Assembly: GCA_020881915.1 (NCBI GenBank)
Contig: JAJFPB010000007.1
Location: forward strand, 3,720,001-3,784,000
From: Paramyrothecium sp. XJ0827
Taxonomy: Eukaryota > Ascomycota > Sordariomycetes > Hypocreales > Stachybotryaceae
Length of the DNA: 64,000 nt
Direction of reading: 5' to 3'
Made by a program: the position numbers and the translations under genes. A model generated the notes under the pieces. That model saw only the letters and a program-made list of their open reading frames with translations, did not search any database and was not told where the DNA came from. Shown in pieces: positions 46,398-57,150 of the stretch. How positions within the stretch are numbered: the first letter of the stretch is position 1; each line of letters starts with the position of its first letter.

Positions 46398-46968
46398 AGT
46401 GAAGAGATATGAGGGTGAGGATGATGGTGAGGTGAAGTGGCGGTGGACATCAGAGTTGAATGCCCATAAATGAGCAGGGCCGGCCTGCCGCTTATACTGC
46501 TGCTTACAGTAGCAAAGCGGCGGTGACGGATAGAGGGGAAGATGTGAAACATTGACAATATTCCGCTTCTCCAACCAGTACATCCTACGGCAGCTCAGCT
46601 ACCAACTCGACTCGTGTTCACAGCTAATCCTCAACAAACCTAGCAAGTTCACCAGACAATGCTTCTTGACGCAGATATGGAGAGTCTAGTTACTTTGTTG
46701 AAATAACTTGACAAGGTAATAAGACTGATTGGAAAGGTTAATGCTATTCTGAAAGTTGTCAAGAAGTTGGTCGGTGATCTTGAACGGAAGAAGATAAGGC
46801 ACAACACAAAGGTGATGAACACTGGACCGGGATCTATTTCAGCCATCTACTTCTGCAACGCAACGAAGAAACAGATGGGCATTCTCAGGCAACTAGCTGT
46901 ATATCCTGACCCAAAGGTGAGTGATAACCAAGAAATACCGTGAACCATAAAAACTCGATAATCACGCC
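46398..46968. other. Intergenic: orphan promoter and CBM1 gene 3' side
   Basis: 571 bp between two minus-strand genes. No supported gene or repeat. Confidence 0.55.
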
Positions 46969-47915
46969 TCAGACATCTGGCGTCGAGCCCCCATAAGAAT
47001 GAATCTGCAAACCAAGTCAGTAACCAACACGACCACCTCTCATAAAGCTTAGAAGGAAACAAGTAGGACTCACTGTCTGGTCGGCGCAGCCCGCTGGCGT
47101 CTGGTACCCGTACGCCCCCGTGTTGATGAAGACGTGCTGCCCTTCGCAGACCAGCCACGCCGCCTCGTTGGGCCTCTTGATGTCGTCCGTGTGCCACGTC
47201 AGCGTGTCGCCCTGGAAGCCGAAGCTCCCGTACGCGTTCTTCTCCTTGGCGAACCACGTCTTCAGCTTGCGCTGCGTCTTGTCGGCCGGGTTCTCCACGT
47301 GCAGGTACAGCTCCCCGCCAGCGCCCGTGTTGTACACGAGCTGCCCGCTCACCACGTTGAACTGCCCGGCGCGCGTCGCTGCCGAGAGGTAGGCGTCGCC
47401 GGGGACCCCCGTTGGCTGGGCCTGCAGGTACGAGTGGAAGTTGGGCGGCGCGACGGCGCGGACCCAGTACCACCCGCTGACGAGCGTCGGGCCGGGGTTG
47501 GTCCCGCCCCCGGTCTGCGTCGGGGGAACACTTCCGCCAGCACTGCTGCTGCTTCTACTGTTTGTTGTGGCCGCGGTTCGTGACTGCGTAGTACTTGTCG
47601 TGGTCGTGGAAAGCGTCGTAGAGGTCGGGCCACTGCCGGTCCCTGGCACGCATTGCGAGTACCACTCATTGACAACAGAGCATTGATAGCCGCTCACGCA
47701 CGTCGTTGCTCCGGCCCAGTTGCGACCGCCGCCTGTCAAGTATCGTCAGTGATAATGAGCTTCGTGTGCCATGTAGAAGCATATGGTATAGTGTTGGGGG
47801 CCGCCACCCGCCATCACGACTTACACTGTTGCCAAGCTCCAGATTGGGCTGCAGCGCCGCCTGCAAGCAGAACGACGGGCAGACCAGCCAGCATAATCTG
47901 TGCCAAATACATCAT
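46969..47915 (-). CDS. Secreted CBM1 (cellulose-binding) protein with unknown C-terminal domain
   Basis: Three exons (47825-47915, 47074-47732, 46969-47004) give 261 residues. A signal peptide ([11 protein letters not shown], cleavage before Q24) leads straight into a fungal CBM1 at 24-58 with all four cysteines (C31, C42, C48, C58) and the binding-face aromatics W28, W54 and Y55 (GAWQQCGG, CVSGYQC, EWYSQC). Then a Ser/Thr-rich linker, probably O-glycosylated, and a C-terminal domain of about 140 residues ([55 protein letters not shown]). I do not recognise that domain as a known glycosidase or LPMO. The start has two adjacent ATGs and 47915 is the first. Known: CBM1 binds crystalline cellulose and sometimes chitin. 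Confidence 0.85.
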
Positions 47916-48502
47916 GAACCTGAAAGCAGTTAGAAGCCCGGATTTCGACACCAGAGTAGCGTTCTCCTACCGGAACCAGAATGCCAAGGAAAGGGCTGTC
48001 TCTTATAGCGCAAGCCTCCCGCCCTCCGTTCCGCTTCCCGCATTCGCCCCGGATGTCCAGCGCCGGAAACCGACATCAGCCTATATTAATCTTCTACGTA
48101 AAAATTCCCCCCAGCCCTGGAAATGCCGTCATTTTGGGCGTCGCAGCTATATTGCTCTGTCTCTTCCTACGCCAAAAGGGAAAGGCTCGCTGCCCTCGTC
48201 CCTCCGCAAATCGCGGCTGCGGCACACATCGATCTCGGCAGCTTGGCCCCCGAAATTGGCGAAATCGGGCACACATTGGTTCCAGATGACTCCCGCAACA
48301 TGATTCGCCTTGTCCCATAGATTCATGGTGAGCTGATCCAAGAATACCATTCGTAAGTTTGAGCAGTGGCAGCGACAACAGGAAAGACATCCAATTCAAG
48401 GCCTGGGTCATGACAGTTATATATACAATCAGATCCGAGAATATGGATATGCAAGCTTTTCTCCTCTATATACAAAAGCAGCCCAAGTAATCATAAAGGG
48501 CT
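47916..48502. other. Intergenic: CBM1 gene promoter and RRB1 3' side
   Basis: 587 bp. No coding or repeat structure is supported, and short frames lack motifs. Confidence 0.55.
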
Positions 48503-50076
48503 CTACACGCTAATGGTTCGGAACACGCTGAACTCCTCGCCGGTCGCGACCAGGCTGCCCACGATCTGGGGGTGCCAGTGCACCTCCTTGACGTCTTTGA
48601 GGTAGTGCACGAACAGCAGCTGCGGCGGCACGTCCTTGACGCCCGCCGTGTCCTTGCTCTCCTCGTCGTCCAGCTCGACCGCCAAATCCCAGAGGGTGAC
48701 GGTGTTGTCGCCGGCCGCGACCGCCATGATGGAGTCGTCGGTGGGGTGCCACTCGACGCTCGTGATCTGCTCCTTGTGGTAGTTGAAGCTGGCCAGTGGC
48801 TGCGGCTTGTTTGCGCTCGCCTTCCATTGCCTCAGGTCCCAGACACCCCAGGTGCCGTCGTCTGCGCCGGAAGCCAAAAGGTGCGAGGTCTGGCGCGACC
48901 ACGACATGACGTTGACGTCGTAGTCGGAGACCTGCATGCTGATGGCCGGCTTCCTCGACTTGGATCGCACATCCCAGATGCGGATGCTGCCGTCGCTGGA
49001 CGCAGACGCAAACACGGACTGCTCCGAAGGCGACCACTGGATCTCCTCAACACTGCTGGTGTGGCCCTGGAACGCCCTGTTGTCGGTGACCCAGCCACCG
49101 CCGTCGGTGCGCGAGGTCAGGTAAATCAAGCCGTCGTTGTCACCGGTCAGCAGCTTGCCAGGCACGCTAGGCGACCAGTCCACGGCGTAACCCTCAGCCT
49201 TGTGGGCACGGATCGTGGAAATGGGCTTGTTCTGCTGGGCAGTGATGGTGCTGCCAGGGTTGTCGAATGAGGCCAGGTGAGGCGTGACGTCGTGAATGAA
49301 GACGTTGGTCGATTCGGTCATGGAAGCCGTCAACGTCGTGCCGGGTCGTCCAGCCTCCTGGCTAGGTAATTGATGCGATCGAATGCGGTTCACGGTCGAG
49401 TTGATGGGAATGGTCTTGCTCTCCAGGATGGGATCCGCATCCTCGGCATCGTCGTCGTCATCGTCATCCGAATCATCTTCGCCCTGACGGTCCATCCTGC
49501 TGAGACCGCTGAACTTCATGACCATCAGCTGGTTCTCGCTGGCGCGGGCGTTCTCGGCCTGGGTTCCTGCAACCGTGTACATGGTGGCGGGGTATGTCTT
49601 GCGGTTGTCGCCGAGGGAGTCCTTGACGATATCGAATGACAGACACGGCCATGGGGTGGTGAGGCTGTGAAGCATCTCGTAGGTAGTCAGGTCGGGTGCC
49701 AGGGTCTGGCCGGGTTCGAGCTTGCTGCGGCCGACAATGAATGTCCCTTGGTCGACCTCCATAGCCTCTGCGAATTGTTAGATATGGCAAAACAAGAACT
49801 ATAGTCCGGTGACTGGCGACAGCAGCACGGGCTTGGCTGGTCGCGACAACGGGGACATGTTCAAAACCGACCTTTCTCCTCAGCCTCTCGCTCCGCATCA
49901 GGTCGCCCATCCACGCCAGCTTCGATGATCTCGTCCTCGCTCTCAAACTCATCCTCGAACTCGTCTTCAAAGTCGCCCATGTCCTTGTCCCGGTCCATAT
50001 CGACATCCATCTGCTCGGGGCGCTCGCGATCCTTGAGCGGAGCGCCGCCGTTGGCGTCTGCTGAGCGCTTCGACAT
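48503..50076 (-). CDS. RRB1: Ribosome assembly protein Rrb1/GRWD1 (WD40)
   Basis: Exons 49872-50076 and 48503-49767, with a 104-nt intron starting GTCGGT and ending TTCGCAG, give 489 residues. The N-terminus (MSKRSADANGGAP) is followed by a strongly acidic region (FEDEFEDEFESEDE). Then comes the histone-binding-type CAF1C segment with YEMLHSLTTPWPCLSFDIV and RKTYPATMYTVAGTQA, a second acidic run, and WD40 repeats (VDWSPSVPGKLLTGDNDG, QWSPSEQSVFASASSDGSI, VEWHPTDDSIMAVAAGDN). Known role: nucleolar chaperone and assembly factor for ribosomal protein uL3 in early 60S biogenesis. It is divergent from the thioredoxin gene. Confidence 0.94.
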
Positions 50077-51323
50077 GTTTTTATCGGGGCTTAAAAGACT
50101 GTGGAAGTTCGGCGGCCCAGGGGAAGTTGGTGCTACGGAGTCGCCAGAACACAAAGCACTGCTTGGGAGCTGATCTGGATTGATCGCACGGTAGTGGTTT
50201 GGGATTTTTTTTACCCCTCCAAAAATAAAAAATGTCCAACCCAAAAATTTCTTGGACCCCTCCCCCACTAGCCCCGCGAGATGATGGAAGCCATGTGGCG
50301 CATGTGAAGGTGAAGATGTGGCGGTGCACTTCTTGAGCTAGAGTCGCGTCTTAGTCATCTGAACTAAATTTCGTCTGGCCCAGTCCAGATGAGAGAGCAG
50401 AAAATGATCATTAATGGTATAAGCCGGTAACCGATGGGGAAGCTGGAACAGGGTGATTCTAGCAAGGTTTAACATACTATCGGTCTATCAAAAGAACCCA
50501 AGCCTACCATAAGCAATCGAGGAATCCTGGCCTCATGTGAACCAAGTTGCACCCATCCATGCCCTTGTGTGATCGCCAACGTCTCCAAAACCACCCCCAG
50601 CGCCGTCGCCGGGAGTCGGGGCATCGCTTGCGTGACCGCGAGCCGCCAGTCTAAGGCGATGGCCCGAGGCGCCGGCCAGCGTTTTGCCCCATTCGGCACA
50701 ACATGTCCCCTTTAATTGCCCAATTCGGCTGCTGGGATTTCTAACAATCTTCAGCGGGCTGATCAGGGCACGAGTTGGTCGGTCCTTGTCGTGTTGCTTA
50801 ATCGGGAGCGTTCGGATATTTTCATCTCCAAACTGCCAGAAGCCATCCATGGCAAGGAGAGCATGCTGTTACAGAGTACGGGGGGTTTCGGTTCTGAAGG
50901 AAGAGACGGCCTAGGCAACGTTCAGCTGCACGACATCTAGAGCCTAAATGGTATCATCAGTCTTTGCAGACATGGCATTTTGAAGTTCCCCTCCTTGGCC
51001 AAAACGCTTCCAAATCAACACGCGCGCCCTTCGCGAGCTCGTGTAAGTCGAGGCAACGTAGAATTAGTAAACGAAACTAGGCCTGATTTATAATGGGCAC
51101 GCGTCTAATGGATGCTTTCTAGAAGCATAATAAGCAAGGACTTACATCATTAAATGGACAGAGCCATTTCCCACTAAACGTCCTGGACTAAAAAAATACA
51201 GGTGTCTTTTCCGCTTATATACCTCAATCTCCCAGACTGCAAAACGGCACAGCCAGCCCCCCTCCCTCCCCTCATCCCTCTCCCCTCCAACCGCCCCAGC
51301 CGAACGTTGCAAAGACCGCCAAA
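50077..51323. promoter_or_regulatory. Divergent intergenic region, RRB1 / thioredoxin
   Basis: 1.25 kb containing both promoters. Short frames inside are not convincing. The leader just before 51324 is C-rich. Confidence 0.55.
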
Positions 51324-51791
51324 ATGACCGTCGTCGATATCACTTCCAAGGCCCAGTTCGACGCCCTGCGGCAGGAGACACCCTACGTCGCCCTCCAGGC
51401 CCATGCCACCTGGTGCGGCCCCTGCAAGCTGATCTCCCCCATCTTCAACCAGCAGGCCAAGGCAAAGACCGAGCAGACGTCCTCGTACGCCTTTGCCCGC
51501 TTCGACATCGACGACATCCCCGAGTTGGCCGAAGAGCTCGGCATCCGCTCCATCCCGGCCTTCTTCTTCTTCGAGTCCGGCAAGAAGGAACCAGCCGCCG
51601 ATCTGAACGGCGCCAAACCTCAGCCGCTCATCAAGCTCATCAACACCTACGCTGACCTGGCGAAGGATGCGCCAGCTCCTGCGCAGAAGGAACCTACTGT
51701 CGCTGTTGTCGCCGACGCCGACGCTTCCAAGAAGGATCCCGACGCCATCACTCCTGCCACTTCCGCCCCTCCCGTTGTAAGTGATCAGTGA
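51324..51791 (+). CDS. Thioredoxin with C-terminal extension
   Basis: Frame of 155 residues. The thioredoxin fold occupies about 1-105 with the redox motif WCGPC (W30, C31-C34), the buried-Asp region ARFDIDDIPELAEELGI and the cis-proline loop SIPAFFFF. Known role: dithiol-disulfide exchange, reduced by thioredoxin reductase. The remaining 50 residues are an Ala/Pro/Asp-rich tail not found in classical thioredoxins. Near the end, GTT is followed by GTAAGT. If spliced to the acceptor ending at 51827, the last residues change from VSDQ to FSTTEDF and the CDS ends at 51851. Both ends are open. There is no signal or mitochondrial presequence, so it is probably cytosolic. Confidence 0.88.
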   Translation: MTVVDITSKAQFDALRQETPYVALQAHATWCGPCKLISPIFNQQAKAKTEQTSSYAFARFDIDDIPELAEELGIRSIPAFFFFESGKKEPAADLNGAKPQPLIKLINTYADLAKDAPAPAQKEPTVAVVADADASKKDPDAITPATSAPPVVSDQ

Positions 51792-51851
51792 TCAAGTTGA
51801 GGATTTCCTCGTGCTGATGCGAGTCAGTTCTCGACGACCGAGGATTTCTAA

Positions 51852-52672
51852 ATAGTCCAAACTTCACACCGGTTTCCGAGCCTTTCGTCCCGCATCGCTC
51901 CGGATCGAAAGAAGAAGACTAAAAAGAACTTTCTTACACCAACGTACCGCAAATACCCACACAACACGATGAAGAACTGAGGCCCAATAGAGGCGAAGAA
52001 AAAGGAAGAGAAGGGAAAAGGATGGTAGAGTCCGAAGAAAAGGGACATAGGGTTACAGAGCAAGAGCAGGGAAATGCGACATGGGGAAGTTGTCGCCCTA
52101 CGCCCAGACGTGACGCGATATAATGCGACACATTGCGACACGGTTTGAAGCGAGGACGAAGCTTCAATACCGACATCGCACCCTTGTTGGAGGAAGAAAT
52201 GTTCTCGTACATCAAGCCCAGACATACCGAAGCCGTGGCCGCTTTTGGATAATGACCCTGCGATAATCGCGTCCGAAGAAGACATTTTTGGATATTGCAT
52301 CTTGGATAGACCCATCACATTCATAGATGATCAAACAAATGATTACAGTCACTTCATTTGAACCCCTTTGCAGATCGAACAGTAGCATGTCATACGACGC
52401 CAGGCTCGTATTGTGCCTCTAAGAATTGTATCGCTTATGTGCTGTAAATATGAAACATCATTATCATGTGCTTTTGGCTTTCGCTGTATAAACGCCAAAT
52501 AACCCCAAAACTCCCGCTGATCTCAGTCATTAAAACATGTTTGTAGTAGTACATGCTGCGCGTTTCCAAAGGCCCCGTGGGCGAGTTGGTACAGTTCCAG
52601 CATTGCCTCCTCGTCGACATGAGCGTCGCCTGATACCCTGAATACCTAACATAGTGGATAGCATGTCATCGC
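51852..52672. other. Convergent 3' region, thioredoxin / WD40 gene
   Basis: 821 bp between the two stops, holding 3' UTRs. No supported gene. Minus-strand frames here are simple-sequence. Confidence 0.55.
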
Positions 52673-55600
52673 TCATGGTTCGCCCGCAACTCCACACTTG
52701 TTGCAAATCATGGCCATCTTGCCGTCGTCCACCTTGGTCAGCATGAAGTCGATACTGCCGCATCCGTCGCACGTTGTGTTGCTATCACCACCCAAAGAAG
52801 AGTCGGCGCTCAGTCGGCCAACGCCTGAGTCTGTCCTTTTCTTACTGAGTGGAGTCGGCTCGTCTTCCGTCTCGGGTTTCTCGGCGATGCTCTGCGTGCC
52901 CGAGTCCGAAAAGCTTGGCATCGACTTCTGCATGAGCGCTCCTAGGGATTTTCGCCGGCCGGCATCGTCCAGTCTCTTGATTCGCTCCATCTCATTGACT
53001 CCTAAGCTCCTACGCCCAGACAGCTTCCGGCTGGGCGGCTCCAAAGAGTCGCCCGTCCCTGCTGGGTCCGGGCCGTCTTCGTCGATAGAGTGTGCGATGG
53101 GAGAGCTCGGCGCTGTTGGATACCTGAGGCTTGGGAGATTTCGCCACCTACTAAAATTCCAAAAGCTACCCTCAGGCTTTGTATCCTGGTGATCCGAATC
53201 TGCTGCACTGACAAGACTGAAGCTGGGAGTCGGTGGGAAAGTAGGGCCACTAGAAAGACGATTGGATGTCCGGCGAATGCTGCCCGCAGGACTACGTGGG
53301 TCGTGAGGTCGGAGGACTGGACTTGATGTGTATGGCTGCTTTCTGGCCTCGGACGCGAGGCCGGCTGGAGACGAGTTCTTTGCGGCTGCCTTCATGGGTG
53401 AGAGGGAGCGTTCGCTCCTGACTGACCCTCCACCGAAGCTGGCTCTACCCCCTTCGATGTCCTGTCGCCAGCTCATTATCCTGTCCGACACTGGTTGCAC
53501 CTGAACGGGATTTGACCCTAGATTCACGGACCCACGCCTGGAGTGCACACGGCTTCCGGCACTTGTCTTGGTCATGATGCTAGCACTTCGTCCAACGCCT
53601 GTCAAACGGCCTGAAATACGAGACCCAGTTTCCCAGATGTTATGCTGGCGCTTCGCAAAGGCGCAGTCCTGCCTGAACACCTTGATGGTACCACTTCTAT
53701 CGGTAGTGACAATGATGTTGCCGTCGGTGTGTTTGCATCTCTCAATGTAAGCAGGGCTCTCTTCTGTCTTCTTCAAGAGAGGTGCCGCCGTAGGCGTCTC
53801 AACATGGTCCCCATCTGATTGCGCAGCCAGGCTCGCGGTACTCTCATCGAGACTGAGGAGTGTGACTGGAGGAGGGTTACACAGGTCATAGAGTGGGTCT
53901 TCGGATGCACTCAGAAGCTGTCTGCTCTTCGTCGGCGCCATCAAGGCCGTTGTAACAACTTCAGGATGAGCATCAAAGGATTCGTAAGGCTGCTTGTCCT
54001 TAGTTTCAACGTCGGAATGTGTGAGATCCCAAATGTAGGCCTTGCGGTCTTCGCTGCCACAAATGATGTACTTCGCATCATCACTGAATCGTGCATGGAT
54101 TTGGCTCGATTGGTTTTCCAGGCCCTTAAACTTTACCTCGAGCATCTTTGTTCGGAGGTTGTAGACACGAACGCGGGAATCGTTAGAAGTGATCAGAACC
54201 CTAACGTCACCTTCATCCGACCCAGATGGCATCTTGGCAGTTTTGATACCAGTAATTTTGCTGCCCTTGGCATTCTTTCCGCGAGATGACCGTACGTGAA
54301 TTTGGAACTGTTGCTTCAAACCCTCGGTCTCGTAGAATATGCACAAGCCAGTAAGAAGGCCACATATCGCTGTCTTTCCATCCGGCGAGAACGTGACAGC
54401 AGTGATGAAATCGGTCGTTGGTGCCGAGAAAGCGACCGCTTTGTCCGGTATACTCCAAAGTCGTAATTGAGCGTCCAGGGATCCAGCTAGGAAGAACCGG
54501 TCGTCTGTCGGGTGGAAAGCAATGGAAGTGACGAGATCGCTGTGTTTGAATGTACAAAGACATTCGCTGCGACTCAAATGCCACAGCTTGACCGTTTTAT
54601 CCATGGAAGATGAGAGCAAAAAGTTGTTCTTGCTCCAGCTGAGAGCCAGTACATCATTGGTGTGTCCCTCAAATTCACGAGTCGGTTTGTTCCGAAAGAC
54701 AGGCGCGCTCAACTTTTCGGCTTCTCCACCACGCGCGGCCTCCTCCTCTTCGTGTGCCTTGCGTTCTTCTGGCGTCGATATCACGGAGAAGACACGGACA
54801 ACCTTGTCCTGGCCGGCGACAGCGAGATAACGCCCATCCACGCTGAACTCGGCCGCCCAAATGGCAGCGCCACCCTTGAGGAGTTTGCTTCCGACCGCTG
54901 TTACCGGGGTTCGAGAGTTGTTATCTTGGTCGACCGGGGGCTTCACACCCAGCAGCTCTTGCGCCAGGAAAAGATGGTTGAAGTCTCGATCTCTCTTGTT
55001 ATGTGGCTTTACACGGATATATCGGGTGGGTTCCTTATGAAAGGGAATGTAGCCACCACCGTCGCCAATGGCAGCCGTGAGAGCCCGGGCATCGCTGCCA
55101 TCCTCGCGCAATTCGCCGAGCTCAGAATCTGAATCTGGGATGTCATATTCCTTTTTCCATGATCCCCGCATACTCAATCGACTCAAAAATGACGGTCCCT
55201 TTCTACAAGACCATGGGTCAGCGGACGAGGTCGCGTTACACGTGTACTTGGGCCTGTTACCTTCGCTCCCTGAGTGCATCTGGTGTAATGTTCAAAGGAT
55301 TCGTCGCAGTTTCGGAAATTTGTCGGTGGGCGTTGTCGGTGCTGGGACTCTCTGGAAGAGGGCTACGCAGTCGTTGGGCAATGGACGGCTCAGTGTTGCT
55401 GTTGGTGCGGAGGAATATTTGCTGCAGTTGGTGCGTACATTGTTAGTCAATCATGTTTGCTCCCAACCGAAGTTGTGTATAGTGTCGGAATCTGGCCACT
55501 AACCGTGCTCAACGGATCAAGAGTGACATTGGAGGGAGTCGTCGTAGTCGGCGATTTTGATGCGTTCTTGTCCTTGTCCTTTGCGGCTTGGGGGGTATTT

Positions 55601-55933
55601 ATACGGGATAGGCGAGATGTTGACCGAGTTGCGGGAGGTGTTAGCTGCGATTGGAAGCTCTCGACACCTGATGAAAGAGTTTGGTGAGCATGCTAAAGTT
55701 TCCCAAATGTCGCATCGGCGCGCCCAAGAGAGAAAGTGCCTCTGTGGTTGCAGCAAGGACCGGCCTAGACAAACATCGCGGAAGCAAAGTAGGGAAGCAA
55801 GCATACCTTGAAGGTCAGAGAGAGCGGGACTCTTTGAGGAAGCGTCGTCAACGTCGCTCGGCTGCAAAAGAGCCGCAGGGTCCCTAGCATTGCCATCCGC
55901 CCTGGCAATAGGCGGTGGCACGTTGGCAGGCAT
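52673..55933 (-). CDS. WD40 repeat protein, DGR2/WDR44-like
   Basis: Four exons (55807-55933, 55504-55667, 55261-55421, 52673-55202) give 993 residues. The N-terminus (MPANVPPPIARAD) and next 180 residues are Ser/Thr/Pro-rich and disordered. A conserved block RGSWKKEYDIPDSDSEL precedes YIRVKPHNKRDRDFNHLFLAQEL. At about 270-560 WD40 blades follow (IWAAEFSVDGRYLAVAGQD, VLALSWSKNNFLLSSSMDKT, SIAFHPTDDRFFLAGSLD), interrupted by a low-complexity insertion. The C-terminal third is phospho-rich in appearance and ends with a CDGCG...CNKCG zinc-ribbon-like pair of CxxC motifs. Family knowledge: yeast Dgr2 is of unknown molecular role, and WDR44 links Rab11 to membrane traffic. The zinc-ribbon-like end is a feature to check in relatives. 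Confidence 0.88.
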
Positions 55934-56532
55934 TTTCCATACTGCCGCCCCGGGCGCAAGAGAAGCCAGTGGGGTATCGACAATATGCAAGACTGGAGTA
56001 TAGCAAGGCGCGGACCAAGCTAGGGCGAGTAGGCGGTGGCTTGGAAGCGAATTTCGAGTCGGTAGGGTCAACAAACGAAGAGGTGAAGACGAAGTGAGAA
56101 CGAATCCGAGGTCTCCGAGGCGATGTCGCACAACTCAGCGGCGAGCCCTGCTGACCAGGACCAGAAAAAAAACCGATCCGCGGATTGGCGCGGGCCGGGG
56201 TTGGTGAAGCTAAGGCTGGGGACGGTGGATACGGAACCCGAAAAAGGCGAGGAATCAGAGGACCACGGGTGGGCAGGGAGGTGCAATGCAATGTCGCCCG
56301 ACTCCGCCGTGCTGTAGGAGATACGACAAGGGTTCGTGAGGACTTGGCTTCGGTGTGGAAGTAGGAGGAGGCGGAGTAGATGCCGCTATGCAGTAACCTT
56401 GCTTTCGCCGGGTATCTCGCTGGTGGTGTACAGGTGGTCCGCGATGTCACATTCTCTGCTTGTGGTGAAAGAGGGTAGATACAGTAAGAATAAAGGAGGT
56501 TTCAGGAAGTTGGGATGACACGGGCCTGGCCT

Positions 56533-56562
56533 GGCGATGCTATGCGATGCGATGCGATGCGC
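56533..56562 (+). repeat. GCGAT/ATGCG pentanucleotide microsatellite
   Basis: About 30 bp of repeated GCGAT units in the divergent intergenic region. Confidence 0.85.
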
Positions 56563-56651
56563 GTCGGAGGAGGGAGGTGAGCAAAAAAAGAAAGGCCTGA
56601 GCTTGGGGGGGACTTTGGGCGTTGCGACAAAAGGCGGAGGGGAGGCTCGCA

Positions 56652-57150
56652 GGTACCTGCCAATACGCGGGACGGCGTCAATAGCTTGCGGGTACCTTCT
56701 AGAACCTGAGTCGTTCTATGGCCAATGGGCGGGACGCATGTAGAGTGACTTCCCCTTTTAGGAAAGCTGCGGTTGTAGTAGCTCAGAGGTACCTCGTGGT
56801 CGGCGTTTCTTCAGCGAGTTGAGGGGAAAAGCCGTTGTGCAGAAATGAGGAAGCGTCGCAATGCAAGGGATGGGTAATTTGCTCGTGATCGCGATCGGAT
56901 AGACTGGAGCTGTGTTGCTGGGGTATCCTGCACAATTCAGGTTTAAATCGAAAGGCAATTATCGATTCAGCCGAGAAACAATCGCATCAGAGTTAAGCCC
57001 GTTTCCAGCCATCTCAGACGTCAGATTTCCAAGTGCTTGACGTAAGGTAAGGTACCTTGGTCGTGTACCTTGCATCCTGGGGCCACGCAGGTACCTGCCC
57101 AAGGCCGTGGCCCAGGTCCTCCCCGGAGAAATGTTCCCAGTGACGGTACC
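56652..57150. promoter_or_regulatory. Cluster of six GGTACC palindromes
   Basis: GGTACC occurs at 56652, 56691, 56788, 57051, 57090 and 57145, most within an AGGTACCT or AGGTACCTG context. A related TGTACCT is near 57065. Random expectation for a six-base word is about one per 4 kb. Function is unknown. Confidence 0.6.
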
